NCBI GenBank assembly: GCA_017398585.1
Contig: JAFQFS010000049.1
Location: 1 to 58,374 of the forward strand
Reading direction: 5' to 3'
DNA from: Clostridia bacterium
GTDB lineage: Bacteria; Bacillota; Clostridia; Oscillospirales; CAG-272
Length of the DNA stretch: 58,374 bases
Position 1 is the stretch's first letter. Each line of letters opens with the position of its first letter. The notes under the pieces were generated by a model. It was not told the DNA's origin, did not search any database, and saw only the letters and a list, made by a program, of their open reading frames with translations. The translations under genes and the position numbers were made by a program. Below, piece by piece: positions 26,291 through 35,803 of this stretch.

Positions 26291-28306
26291 ATGATCCTTA
26301 CTTTTGAAAAAAATTCATGGACACTTGCCATGTCCGTCACAGATTCCGGTATCTCTTTTGAAACCGGCCGTTTCGGTGGACTCACCGTCCTTCCCTCTCC
26401 CGTTTTCCATCTGAAACTGGAGAACACCTCCGGCAGAAGGTTTACGCTGGATTCTTCTTCCGGATGGAACAGCGTAACCTGTATCCGGGAGGAAACCTCC
26501 ATAACATTCCGGCTGACCGCACCGGCACAATGCGGAGATCTCACCGTTGTTGTCACAGGACACACGGATGACTGTGGAATCTCATGGTACACCGATGTAA
26601 TCAACCGATCCGATACCTGTTCCGTCGCCGAAATCACCTATCCGGTTCCGGCAGTGAAGAGCGACGTGCTTCACCTCTTCCTCCCGGACTGCTGCGGACG
26701 GGCGATCATGAACATCGGCAAAGACGGTTTCCGCCGATCGTACATGTATCCCGGTCACAATATGTCCATGCAGTATTTCGCGTGGTGGGGGAACAACGGC
26801 GGGATCTATCTCGGCGTTCACGATCCCGATGCCTGCATGAAAACCTTTACCGTACATGCGGGAGAAAACGAAGGGCATCTGCAGATCGGATTTCCAGCCA
26901 TCGGTGTCGGCTGTCCCGCCAACTCCTTCACTGCTGCCGGATCCCTCCGCTGGGAAGCGATTTCCGGCGACTGGTACGATGCTGCCATGCGGTATGCCGC
27001 ATTCGTCCATACCTCTGCAAAATGGCTGCCGGTAAAAGGACGTCCCGACACGCCGCAGAAGTTCCGGGAGATCCCGTACTGGATCTGCGACTATATCCCG
27101 AATTCCGAACAGCAGATGGAAGCGCGTCCCATGACCCTTGCCAGCGTATCGGAACAGTACGGAAAAGATTACTGGACCGATGCCGCCATCGCACTGAAAA
27201 AACGTCTCGGCACTCCGGTGGCATATCATATCTACAACTGGCATGAGATTCCCTTCAACATCAATTACCCGCATTTTCTGCCCGCACGGGACACTGCGAA
27301 AAAAGGCTTTGACAAACTGAAGGAAGCCGGACTGTACCTTTTCCCGTACATCAATGCGGTAAGCTGGGAAATGGACGATGCTGACGAAGGATTCGAAGAA
27401 AACTTCACAAACACCGGTATCCACGGCGCCGTTCTCAAGGAAGACGGTACTCCCATGTATATTCCATATCCGCAGGTCAAGGCAAGCGGAAAAGCCACAC
27501 GTCTCGCGCCTATCTGCCCTTCTTTCCTGCACTGGCACAGGATCATTGAGGATGTCACCCGCGGGCTCGAAGCTTCCCTGCCGGTGGACGGGATCTATTT
27601 CGATCAGGTATCCGCGGTACCGCCGCATCCCTGCCGGAATCCGGAACACAGCCATCGTCCCGGCGGCGGCAGTTACTGGTCGGACGGGTACAACCGGATG
27701 ATGGAAAAAATTAACGCATCCAAACCGGCGGATAAATTCTATTTCAGCGAATCCAATGCGGAAGCCTACATGAAATCCTTCGACGGATTCCTGACATGGG
27801 TCTGGACCATGGGCGACGATGTGCCCGCCTTTCCAGCTGTCTATGCCGGATACATCCAGATGCTCGGCCGGTACACCGACGGTGCCAAGCGGGACGATGA
27901 TGTCTATTTCCGCTATCATCTGGCGGAATCGCTTCTGTTCGGCCAACAGCTCGGTTGGCTCAACGCCTATGTGGTTTACAAAGAAGAGCGAATGCGTTTC
28001 CTGGAAACGATCGTACATACCCGGTACCGGTATACAGCGCTCTTCAACGAAGGCAGACTGCTCCGTCCTCCGCAGGCGGAAACGGAAGTTCCGCCTGTCA
28101 CGTCCTCCGGCATCACCATGCGGCAGGTTCTTTCCGGCGTATGGCAGACGGATGACCGTTCGGAAACCGTACTGTTCGTAATCAATATTTCCAACCGGCC
28201 GGCGGATGCGGTTCTGCATCTGTATCCCGAAGAATACGGTGTTTCCTGTCCCTCCGAATATCGCGTATCGCTGGAACCGATGTCGGTTCAGGTGATTGAA
28301 CTATAA
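26291..28306 (+). CDS. DUF6259-like glycoside hydrolase-like protein
   Basis: 671 residues. An N-terminal beta-sandwich (to about 230) leads to a TIM-barrel region (about 270-560) with Y-H-I-Y-N-W-H, Y-L-F-P-Y-I-N-A, G-I-Y-F-D-Q-V-S-A and F-Y-F-S-E-S-N-A-E, which are acidic groups at strand ends as in retaining glycosidases. A short C-terminal beta-domain closes it. The layout fits large proteins called DUF6259, distantly related to endo-alpha-N-acetylgalactosaminidase folds. It has no signal peptide. Family call moderate, substrate unknown. Confidence 0.6.
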   Translation: MILTFEKNSWTLAMSVTDSGISFETGRFGGLTVLPSPVFHLKLENTSGRRFTLDSSSGWNSVTCIREETSITFRLTAPAQCGDLTVVVTGHTDDCGISWYTDVINRSDTCSVAEITYPVPAVKSDVLHLFLPDCCGRAIMNIGKDGFRRSYMYPGHNMSMQYFAWWGNNGGIYLGVHDPDACMKTFTVHAGENEGHLQIGFPAIGVGCPANSFTAAGSLRWEAISGDWYDAAMRYAAFVHTSAKWLPVKGRPDTPQKFREIPYWICDYIPNSEQQMEARPMTLASVSEQYGKDYWTDAAIALKKRLGTPVAYHIYNWHEIPFNINYPHFLPARDTAKKGFDKLKEAGLYLFPYINAVSWEMDDADEGFEENFTNTGIHGAVLKEDGTPMYIPYPQVKASGKATRLAPICPSFLHWHRIIEDVTRGLEASLPVDGIYFDQVSAVPPHPCRNPEHSHRPGGGSYWSDGYNRMMEKINASKPADKFYFSESNAEAYMKSFDGFLTWVWTMGDDVPAFPAVYAGYIQMLGRYTDGAKRDDDVYFRYHLAESLLFGQQLGWLNAYVVYKEERMRFLETIVHTRYRYTALFNEGRLLRPPQAETEVPPVTSSGITMRQVLSGVWQTDDRSETVLFVINISNRPADAVLHLYPEEYGVSCPSEYRVSLEPMSVQVIEL

Positions 28307-28384
28307 ATCCTGCACGCAAAGCCGTACAAACCGAAAAGGAAACCATATGCATGTTCTGCGGCAATATAAACGCAGGCAAATAAA

Positions 28385-29446
28385 CTATGTCGTTCCGTTC
28401 AATATCATTTCCCGGATCCATGCAGCGGACGGTGCCATCTCCGGATCATCCTCAATGTCGGTAAGCATCCGTCCGGCGGTTTCGAGCATATATGCATCAT
28501 TTACCGGCTTCGGCGTTTCTCCGACAAACCGGACATAATTGCTGCGGCAGATCTTTCTGACCGTATCGTCGGACAGTGCCAGACCTCTGATCCTGTGCTT
28601 CCATACCGGCATCGGGAATTCGCTCCTGTCGTGCGTGATTGCCGTGCGGACAAGATCGACCAGATCTCCGTTGATTGTTTTGCCGTCGTTGGAATCCGTT
28701 CCGAACATGATCCGGTCCGAATATTTTTCAAAGAAATCATGCCATGCGTCAATGTCCTTTGAGAATCCGAGGTACATTTCCCAGCCGGGCGTAAGGTCAA
28801 AATTCACGTTTTCATAAGTCTCCATGACCCGTCTGGCTTCCTCGATCTTGTTGGACAGGAAGAAGAAATGAGCAAAGGTCACTCTCAGCTTCGGATGCTT
28901 TTTCAGCATCTCAAAGCATTCCTCGTAGATTTCATCACAGGAAAGGTGCGTACCGTCCCCGTAGAACCAGCCGTACCGGATCTCATCTTCCGTCATAAGA
29001 TCCCGGTTCCAGAACGTCTCTGGGTCACCCGAATGAATCAGGGCGGGGGTTCCGCGTTCCTCCATGACCGAAAGCACCCGGTCGTAGGACGCATCGTTCA
29101 GACCTTTGCCGAGTGCTTTTCTCCGGTCGGGCTTCATCTGAATGAATTTTATGCCGTCGCAGCCGAGATTCATCAGATTTTCGTACTGCTTTTCGTAGGG
29201 GATATCCCGGTAGATATCGGCTTCGTGAAAGCATCCGAAGGCACGGACGCTCATTCTCCGGTAATTCTTCTTCCAGTACAGGACACGCAGATTGGTTACG
29301 ATATCCGAAAACGGCATATAGGCAAGCAGAGATACATCCGTCACGCCTTTGTCTGCAAGGCTGTCCAGCATGATCCGGGGACTGTCAAATTCCCCGATCA
29401 CAACATCTTCCAGATGTACATGCCCATCGGCAATGCGGTAATCCAT
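28385..29446 (-). CDS. Amidohydrolase family (amidohydrolase 2) metal-dependent hydrolase
   Basis: 353 residues. The metal barrel shows D-G-H-V-H-L at the N-terminus, I-H-S-G-D in the middle, F-A-H-F-F-F, and M-F-G-T-D-S-N-D late; the second His of strand 1 and the late Asp are the usual metal ligands. Relatives include ACMS decarboxylase-like and lactonase-like enzymes. It follows the DUF362 gene by 39 bases on the minus strand and is likely co-transcribed with it. A tail after the motif of about 90 residues is predicted helical. Confidence 0.8.
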   Translation of the reverse strand: MDYRIADGHVHLEDVVIGEFDSPRIMLDSLADKGVTDVSLLAYMPFSDIVTNLRVLYWKKNYRRMSVRAFGCFHEADIYRDIPYEKQYENLMNLGCDGIKFIQMKPDRRKALGKGLNDASYDRVLSVMEERGTPALIHSGDPETFWNRDLMTEDEIRYGWFYGDGTHLSCDEIYEECFEMLKKHPKLRVTFAHFFFLSNKIEEARRVMETYENVNFDLTPGWEMYLGFSKDIDAWHDFFEKYSDRIMFGTDSNDGKTINGDLVDLVRTAITHDRSEFPMPVWKHRIRGLALSDDTVRKICRSNYVRFVGETPKPVNDAYMLETAGRMLTDIEDDPEMAPSAAWIREMILNGTT

Positions 29447-29485
29447 AAAAATCCTCCTCGATCGTTTTACAGTTCCGGCTTTGCG

Positions 29486-30349
29486 TTACACTTCCACGAG
29501 GTTGTATTCCCGGCTGCCGTACCCCAGTGCGGCGGCAGCTTCAATGGTATGCACCCCGTTGCGGCTTTCGATCCGTTCGATCAGATGGGGTCTGCCCGGA
29601 TCGGAGCAGGTATAAACCAGATCGATGCAGGCCTGATCGATGGCAACCGGGTCCGTGGAAACGAGAATGCCGATATCCGCGATGCAGGGATCTTCCGCTA
29701 CCGCGCAGCAGTCGCAGTCCACGCTCATGTTCTTCATTACGTTTACGTAAACGATGTTTCTCTTGAAGAATTTCACCACGCTGCCTGCCGCATCCGCCAT
29801 GGCTTCCAGGAAGGAATCGTGGTCGGCCGTCCAGATCTTTGCCGGTTCGCCCGCACCGTGGATATATGCCTTACCGAAAGAAGACGCACAGCCGATGGAC
29901 AGCTGCTTCAGCGCACCGCCGTAGCCGCCCATGGGATGCCCCTTGAAATGGGACAGTACCAGCATGGAATCGTAATTTGCGATATTTTTGCCCAGATAAT
30001 TCTTCTGAATGACCCTGCCGTCCGGAACAGCGATTTCCAGATCCGGACCTTCGGCGTCCAGCAGGTCTACCTTAAAGCAGCTGCTCCAGCCGTGATAAGC
30101 AAAAAGTCTGCGGTGCTTGGCAGTGGTGTTGCGTTCCCCCTCATAGGCGGTGTTGCATTCCACAACAGTGCCGCCCACATGGTCAATGACCGGCTTCCAG
30201 AATGCGGGCTTCAGGAAATTCTGATTGCCCTTTTCACCGGAATGGACCTTTACTGCCACATTGCCGGTCAGTTCCTTTCCTGTCAGCTGATAAAGCTCCA
30301 GAACCTTTTCGGGTGTGATCTCTCTGGAAAAATAAACGGTTGCGCTCAT
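29486..30349 (-). CDS. DUF362 domain protein (putative iron-sulfur protein)
   Basis: 287 residues from the ATG at 30349, chosen because AGGAGG lies seven bases upstream. It has the DUF362 pattern: V-A-V-K-V-H-S-G-E-K-G-N near residue 30, L-S-H-F-K-G-H-P-M-G-G-Y-G-G-A-L-K in the middle and a D-C-D-C-C cluster followed by D-P-C-I-A-D-I-G. These proteins are linked to Fe-S or redox maturation, but their activity is not known. The extra ferredoxin domain found in many DUF362 proteins is missing here; only the Cys cluster is left. It shares a promoter and unit with the amidohydrolase. Confidence 0.8.
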   Translation of the reverse strand: MSATVYFSREITPEKVLELYQLTGKELTGNVAVKVHSGEKGNQNFLKPAFWKPVIDHVGGTVVECNTAYEGERNTTAKHRRLFAYHGWSSCFKVDLLDAEGPDLEIAVPDGRVIQKNYLGKNIANYDSMLVLSHFKGHPMGGYGGALKQLSIGCASSFGKAYIHGAGEPAKIWTADHDSFLEAMADAAGSVVKFFKRNIVYVNVMKNMSVDCDCCAVAEDPCIADIGILVSTDPVAIDQACIDLVYTCSDPGRPHLIERIESRNGVHTIEAAAALGYGSREYNLVEV

Positions 30350-30402
30350 GGTTGATCCTCCTTGATAAAATAGTGCAGTAATGTACGTATTGGTTTGTAT
30401 TA

Positions 30403-30431
30403 ATCGTACCGCATACAACAGATTTTGTCAA
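30403..30431 (-). promoter_or_regulatory. Promoter of the DUF362/amidohydrolase unit
   Basis: TTGACA (30431-30426), 17-base spacer, TACGAT (30408-30403) on the minus strand. GTACG and CGTAC half-sites about 15 bases apart overlap the -10 region and could be an operator. Confidence 0.6.
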
Positions 30432-30505
30432 TACGTCCGCCGGGATTTTGCAGGATGAAAAATTCACATTTCTTTTGTGAAAACTCCCCAATATTTCTTT
30501 TTATT

Positions 30506-30534
30506 ATTGACACAGTCAATGTTTTCATATATAA
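30506..30534 (+). promoter_or_regulatory. Strong promoter of the LamG operon
   Basis: Consensus TTGACA (30506-30511), 17-base spacer, TATAAT (30529-30534), with a leader of about 80 bases and AGGAGG before the ATG at 30621. Confidence 0.85.
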
Positions 30535-30620
30535 TAGAGTTGAGTTAATATACAATATACGATGAATATCTGTTTTTGTACATTAAATCGATCTTTTCCT
30601 AATCTCAGGAGGTTAATTTT

Positions 30621-32429
30621 ATGAAAAACTCCGCGAAATTCTGGATGATCCCCGCGGCAGCAGCTCTTGCGGCAGCCTGCGGTATCTCCACTTATGCGGC
30701 AACCGGTGAGGAACTGCTGAAATCCGCAGAAATGTACCTCACATTCGAAGACACCATCGAAGACGTTATGGGCAACCATACCGTGGAATCCGACGGCGAC
30801 ACTCCCTTCGTTGAAGGTAAGTTCGGTCAGGGCGTCAACATTGAAAACGCAGTGAACTCCCTCTACATTGAAGACCTGAAGTTCGAAGATTCTTCCTTCA
30901 CCATCACCACCTGGATCAACTGCCACGAACACAGCGGCGACCCTGTTCTCTTCGGCAACAAGGACTGGAATGCCGGCGGTAATGAAGGTTTCCTTGTCAG
31001 CTTCCGCGGCAGCGACCTGAAGTTCAACGCGAACGTTGCCGGCGGCACCCGTACCGACATGGAATACCCCTTCCTTCTTGCTCCGATTGACGGCGAAACC
31101 GACAACTGGATGCACGTTGCTCTTGTTGTTGACCGTGAAGGCGGTACCTACGATCTGTACGTCAACGGCGTGAAGCAGGGCAAGACCGGCGATATCAGCG
31201 GTCATGCAGGCGGCGCATATGACGATACGATCATGGAATATCCCTTCGCAATCGGCGAAGACGGTTCTCTTCTCTACAACATGATGCAGACCTTCATCTG
31301 TGACTACGACGAATTCGCCGTATTCATGAAGGCTCTCTCCGCAGAAGAAGTGGAAGCAGTTTATACCTATGCTCCCGCAGGCGAAGAAGCAGCGGCGGTT
31401 GTTGAAGTTGTTGACGACTCCAACACCCCTCTCACCTTCACCGCAAACGCAGCGGAAGTTCTCGCAACCGCAGATGTATACGTTACCTTTGAAGACGGTG
31501 CAAAGGATACCACCGGCAACTACAACATCGTTTCCAACGGTGACACCTCCATCGTAGAAGGTAAGATCGGCAGTGCCGGCAACATGACCGCAGGCAAAAA
31601 CTATCTCACCGTAGAAGGTTTCGAATTCGGTACCGATTCCTTCACCATCACCTCCTGGCTCAAGGCAAACGAACACACCAGTGACCCTGTTCTCTTCGGT
31701 AACAAGGACTGGGGTTCCGGTGCAAATGCCGGCTGGCTCCTCTGCGTCAACGATTCCAGCTGGAAGTATAATGTCAACGCAATGGGCGGCAACCGACTCG
31801 ACGCAAGCTATGGGTTCAACCTCGCAGCATTCCAGAATGAAGCAGGCAGCGAAATCGGCGAATGGTACCATATTGCTCTCGTTGTTGACCGCGCAAACGA
31901 AACCGTAGAATTCTTCTTCAACGGCAGAAGCATCCTGAAGAAGGCGCAGTCTTTCGCTGAAAACCTCCATACCGGCGTTACCTACGACGCAGACCTCGCG
32001 TTCAACATCGGTGAAGACGGTACCGGCGCATACAACGCAAACAACACTTTCAACTACGACTACGACGAAATCGCAGTCTTCAAGAAGGCTCTCACCGCAG
32101 ACGAAATCGCAGCGATCTCCTGCTACGACCCGAACGCTCCGGTAGCTGAAGAAGCTCCGGCAGTTGAAGAAACTCCGGCAGTTGAAGAAACTCCCGCAGT
32201 CGAAGAAACTCCGGCCGTTGAAGAAGCTCCCGCAGAAGAAGTTGTTGAAGCTCCCGCTGCGGAAGAAGTTGTTGAAGAAGTCGTTGAAACTCCCGCAGAA
32301 GAAGTCGTTGAAGCTCCCGCTGCAGAAGAAGTTGCTGAAGCTCCGCAGACCTTCGACTTCGGCGTAATCGGCGCTCTCACCGCAGTTCTCGCACTGGCAG
32401 GTGCTGCTGTTTCCCGCAAGAGAAAGTAA
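30621..32429 (+). CDS. Surface protein with two LamG domains and C-terminal anchor
   Basis: 602 residues. A signal peptide (cleavage near residues 26-27, T-Y-A-A) is followed by two concanavalin-like LamG domains of about 200 residues each, both with the motif L-F-G-N-K-D-W. A Pro/Glu/Val-rich stretch (about 505-575) leads to P-Q-T-F-D, a membrane segment and the tail R-K-R-K, the three-part order of a sortase substrate though not LPxTG. Codon use is strongly biased (GAA, AAC, ACC, AAG), a sign of high expression. It probably binds glycans at the cell surface. No sortase gene is in the window. Confidence 0.8.
   Translation: MKNSAKFWMIPAAAALAAACGISTYAATGEELLKSAEMYLTFEDTIEDVMGNHTVESDGDTPFVEGKFGQGVNIENAVNSLYIEDLKFEDSSFTITTWINCHEHSGDPVLFGNKDWNAGGNEGFLVSFRGSDLKFNANVAGGTRTDMEYPFLLAPIDGETDNWMHVALVVDREGGTYDLYVNGVKQGKTGDISGHAGGAYDDTIMEYPFAIGEDGSLLYNMMQTFICDYDEFAVFMKALSAEEVEAVYTYAPAGEEAAAVVEVVDDSNTPLTFTANAAEVLATADVYVTFEDGAKDTTGNYNIVSNGDTSIVEGKIGSAGNMTAGKNYLTVEGFEFGTDSFTITSWLKANEHTSDPVLFGNKDWGSGANAGWLLCVNDSSWKYNVNAMGGNRLDASYGFNLAAFQNEAGSEIGEWYHIALVVDRANETVEFFFNGRSILKKAQSFAENLHTGVTYDADLAFNIGEDGTGAYNANNTFNYDYDEIAVFKKALTADEIAAISCYDPNAPVAEEAPAVEETPAVEETPAVEETPAVEEAPAEEVVEAPAAEEVVEEVVETPAEEVVEAPAAEEVAEAPQTFDFGVIGALTAVLALAGAAVSRKRK
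32137..32343 (+). repeat. In-frame tandem repeats in the LamG protein stalk
   Basis: Units of 18 bases (P-A-V-E-E-T) are repeated about four times and then vary to E-V-V-E-A-P-A-A. They form a stiff, acidic spacer that lifts the LamG domains from the membrane. Confidence 0.85.
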
Positions 32430-32466
32430 GAATTCACGGAAAGAAATTTCAATACAATAACGGATT

Positions 32467-34203
32467 ATGAAAAATATCAAATGTTTTCTGACCGCGCTTG
32501 TACTGATTTTCGCTTCGTTTTCCGGCTGTTCTTCCGATAAAACTGAAGAAACTCTTTCTGAAACCGATGTCTCCGAGCTTACTCAGACATCGGTTTCTGA
32601 GGTTTCGGAGGAACCGGCAGTGCCCGCGGAGGAATCTCCCGCAGAAAGCGAAACGGAAACTTTTGTATACGAGCGCGTTGTACTCCTCGGCGTGGACGGT
32701 GCGGGAAACTTCTTCCGCGACACCGATACACCCAATCTTGACCGCATTTTCGAAAACGGTGCTGTCAGCTACGACGTTCTGACCTCCAATCCCACGATCA
32801 GCGCCGAATGCTGGGGATCCATGCTCCACGGTGTCACGCCGGAATGTCACCGCCTTTCCAACTCCCTCGTCAGTTCGACACCGTATGATCCCGAATCCGA
32901 GTTCCCGTCGGTGTTCCGGATCATCCGTGAGAACAACCCGGATGCGGTGCTTGCCTCCTTCTGCAACTGGAATCCGATCAACGTCGGGATTATTGAAGAC
33001 AATCTCGGCGTTCACAAAGATTCCGGCGGCGACGCTGCCATCACAAGAAAAATCTGCGATTACGTTGCCGAAAACGATCCGACTTTCCTGTTCGTCCAGT
33101 TTGACGAAGTGGACGGTGCGGGACACGGCAGCGGCTACGGCAGCCCGCAGCATCTGAAGCAGATCACGACCACGGACGCTTACATCGGTAAGATCTACGA
33201 AGCCTACGAAGAACGCGGTTTCCTCGATACCACGCTGTTCATTGTGACGGCGGACCACGGCGGAACGCCGAACGGCAGCCACGGCGGTCTCACCGACGCG
33301 GAAAAATACGTCATGTACGCCGCAGCCGGAAAGACGGTGGAAAAGGGAACCATCGGCGAGATGGAAATCCGCGACAACGCTTCGATCGTTCTGCACGCAC
33401 TTGGCTACGAACAGCCCGACACCTGGACGTCGATCGTTCCTTCCGGACTGTTTGAAGGTGTGGAAGCCGCCGAACGTCCGGTGTACACCATTGAATATAC
33501 CTACGAACACCGTACGCATGAACCCGAACCCACGCCCGCCGTCGGCAGCGGCAACTCCGTAGTCGATCTCCTCGGTGCGGACCGTGTGCTGACCTATCTG
33601 ACGTTTGACGATACCACCGCAGACGCGGCAGGGAAGGCGGAAACCGAAGAAAAGGGCAAGCTGTACTACGTGGACGGCTACTTCGGAAACGGCGCAAAGT
33701 TCGATGACGGTTCCGTTGCTGTCAAAAATTACACGCCCGGAACGGACAGCTTCTCCGCAATCCTCTGGATGAAGACCGGCGCGGTCGGTTCCGACCCGTC
33801 CCTCTTCAGCAACAAGGACTGGAACAGCGGCTCCAATCCCGGCTATATCCTCTCGCTCCGTTCCAGTGATGTGAAGTTCAATGCCGGAAACGGAAGTACC
33901 CGTATGGACAAGGAATATCCCTTCCCGATCGACTACATGGACGGATGGGTGCATCTGACTCTTGTTGTCGACCGTGAAGCGGGCGAAATCCGTTTTGCCT
34001 ATGACTTCGGAGACTTCATCACGACAGAAATTCCCGCCGCCATGAAGGACTCCTCGTTCACCGCATACAAGAACCTCTGCATCGGACAGGACGGCACCAA
34101 AAAGTATTCGTCACCGCTCCCGGCGGTTCTCGACGAATTCGTTCTGATCGACGGCGTACTGAGCGCGGACGATCTTGCTGCTCTTTCCGAATTTTACAAG
34201 TAA
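32467..34203 (+). CDS. Alkaline phosphatase superfamily lipoprotein with C-terminal LamG domain
   Basis: 578 residues. A lipobox with Cys21 (S-F-S-G-C) follows a short signal peptide, then an acidic spacer. Residues about 70-340 form a phosphodiesterase/nucleotide pyrophosphatase-type domain: L-G-V-D-G-A-G, a Thr or Ser in N-P-T-I-S-A-E-C-W-G-S as possible nucleophile, D-E-V-D-G-A-G-H-G and T-A-D-H-G-G for the metals. Residues about 380-575 are a LamG domain whose L-F-S-N-K-D-W-N-S-G block is closely like that of the gene upstream. It lies 37 bases after that gene. Confidence 0.8.
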   Translation: MKNIKCFLTALVLIFASFSGCSSDKTEETLSETDVSELTQTSVSEVSEEPAVPAEESPAESETETFVYERVVLLGVDGAGNFFRDTDTPNLDRIFENGAVSYDVLTSNPTISAECWGSMLHGVTPECHRLSNSLVSSTPYDPESEFPSVFRIIRENNPDAVLASFCNWNPINVGIIEDNLGVHKDSGGDAAITRKICDYVAENDPTFLFVQFDEVDGAGHGSGYGSPQHLKQITTTDAYIGKIYEAYEERGFLDTTLFIVTADHGGTPNGSHGGLTDAEKYVMYAAAGKTVEKGTIGEMEIRDNASIVLHALGYEQPDTWTSIVPSGLFEGVEAAERPVYTIEYTYEHRTHEPEPTPAVGSGNSVVDLLGADRVLTYLTFDDTTADAAGKAETEEKGKLYYVDGYFGNGAKFDDGSVAVKNYTPGTDSFSAILWMKTGAVGSDPSLFSNKDWNSGSNPGYILSLRSSDVKFNAGNGSTRMDKEYPFPIDYMDGWVHLTLVVDREAGEIRFAYDFGDFITTEIPAAMKDSSFTAYKNLCIGQDGTKKYSSPLPAVLDEFVLIDGVLSADDLAALSEFYK

Positions 34204-34239
34204 TACGAACCGAAACGACGAATGTCAGAAAGTTATTCT

Positions 34240-35718
34240 ATGAAACGAGTTTTCTCATTCACCCTGGCCCTCCTGCTTCTTCTGCTTTCGGCAGCCGGAT
34301 GCAGCGATGCAACGCAGGAACCGGAAGAAACCACGCCGGTGATCACGGAATCCGACCTGACCGCGATCGAGCCCGAAACGGAATCACCGACTCCGTTCTG
34401 GGATGCGGCGGATAAGGTTGACCTTCAGGGGATCACCATCAACGCAAGCTGTGAAAATTACGACTCCAACTTTTATAACGTCCTCGACTGGGAAGAACTG
34501 ACCGGCGAACGTCTGAACGACGCGGTATACGACCGCAACCGTTTTGTCGAAGAAGCGCTGAACTGCCTGTTCACGTCCGACTACGGCTCCGCTGTCAGCA
34601 AACTGGAACAGTCCTGTATCTCCGGCTCCGGTGATATCGACATCACCTATGCGCTCATGAGCAACGGCGGCGGCCTCCTGCAGAAGGGATATCTCAAGGC
34701 GTTCAACTCCGTGGAAACCATTGACATGACCCAGCCCTTCTGGGATCAGGGGGCCATCCGGAGCCTGTCGGTTCTCGGTCAGACCTTCTGCGGCATGCTC
34801 GACTTCGGCTTTGACCATTACGACTCCATGGCCGTTCTGTTCTATAACGGTGAGCTTGTGGAAGAATACCATCTGGAAGACCCGTATGAACTGTTCAAGA
34901 ACAGTGAATGGACCATTGACAAGATGAAGGAACAGATCGTCACGGTATCCACCGACAAGAACGGCGACGGCAAATTCTCGCTCGACCGCGATGTTTACGG
35001 TCTTTCCGGCCGTGAATACAACTTCCAGCCGATCCTCTTCACATCCGGTGTACGTCTCGTCGGCTGGGACGAAGAAAACGAAACCTTCACCTTCAACTTC
35101 ATGAACGAACGTCTTCTGCAGGTTGCGGAAGGAATCGCAACGATTTACGAGGAAGCCGCCAACGCGGATTACGTCCATTATGCCGACTATGACCTCGGCA
35201 GAACGGCATTCTCCGACGGACGTTCCCTCTTCTACTCCCGCCTTCTGGGTGACTTCAAGCAGCTCCGTGAAGTTGAAGACGCCTACGGTGTCGTCTGCTT
35301 CCCGCGCTATGACTTTGCCAACGAAGATACTTCCTATTTCGTACAGAATCCGACCACGCTGTTCCTGCCCATTGTTGTCGGTGATGACAACCGGGACGGC
35401 GACAGTGACTACAACGAAATCGGTATTTTCCTGCAGGCGGTCGGCGCTTACACCTATGATGTGACGCTGGACGAATACATTGAAAATGCAGTCATCGGCA
35501 AGGGGATGCGTGACCAGAATTCCGCAGACATGGTTCGCATTATGATGCAGAACCGCAACTTTGACCTGACGCAGGCATTCTCCTTCCCGAATATGGCAAG
35601 CGGTCTGTACACCTGCATCAAGAACAACTCCGGTTATGCTTCCGTCGGCAAGAAGCTCGAACGTTCTTTCGGCAAGCTCTCCGACAAGATCGTAGACGAA
35701 GTCAAGGAACATCAGTAA
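34240..35718 (+). CDS. Extracellular solute-binding lipoprotein
   Basis: 492 residues from the ATG at 34240; an in-frame ATG at 34222 would put polar residues ahead of the signal peptide. The lipobox is S-A-A-G-C with Cys21. A calcium loop D-K-N-G-D-G-K-F-S lies near residues 238-251. It belongs to the same family as 22529-24001 but is clearly diverged. It lies 36 bases after the phosphatase-LamG gene and ends at a strong terminator, so it is third in the LamG operon. No permeases are near. Confidence 0.85.
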   Translation: MKRVFSFTLALLLLLLSAAGCSDATQEPEETTPVITESDLTAIEPETESPTPFWDAADKVDLQGITINASCENYDSNFYNVLDWEELTGERLNDAVYDRNRFVEEALNCLFTSDYGSAVSKLEQSCISGSGDIDITYALMSNGGGLLQKGYLKAFNSVETIDMTQPFWDQGAIRSLSVLGQTFCGMLDFGFDHYDSMAVLFYNGELVEEYHLEDPYELFKNSEWTIDKMKEQIVTVSTDKNGDGKFSLDRDVYGLSGREYNFQPILFTSGVRLVGWDEENETFTFNFMNERLLQVAEGIATIYEEAANADYVHYADYDLGRTAFSDGRSLFYSRLLGDFKQLREVEDAYGVVCFPRYDFANEDTSYFVQNPTTLFLPIVVGDDNRDGDSDYNEIGIFLQAVGAYTYDVTLDEYIENAVIGKGMRDQNSADMVRIMMQNRNFDLTQAFSFPNMASGLYTCIKNNSGYASVGKKLERSFGKLSDKIVDEVKEHQ

Positions 35719-35730
35719 ACCGAATTTTTC

Positions 35731-35769
35731 AAAGTGCTGACACATCGGTGCATGTGTCAGCACTTTTTT
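35731..35769 (+). terminator. Terminator of the LamG operon
   Basis: Arms AAAGTGCTGACACAT (35731-35745) and ATGTGTCAGCACTTT (35752-35766) with a T run; 15 perfect pairs. Confidence 0.9.
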
Positions 35770-35803
35770 ATCCGGCGATCCGGACAAAATCCGTACGGAC
35801 CGC

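Noticed and set aside
32137-32343. Short regular repeats that could look like CRISPR
   Set aside because: They are in-frame 18-base coding repeats (P-A-V-E-E-T) with no spacers.
30525-32480. 651-codon minus-strand frame opposite the LamG protein
   Set aside because: It is rich in Cys and Phe, without membrane or domain pattern, as expected from the strong codon bias of the plus-strand gene.
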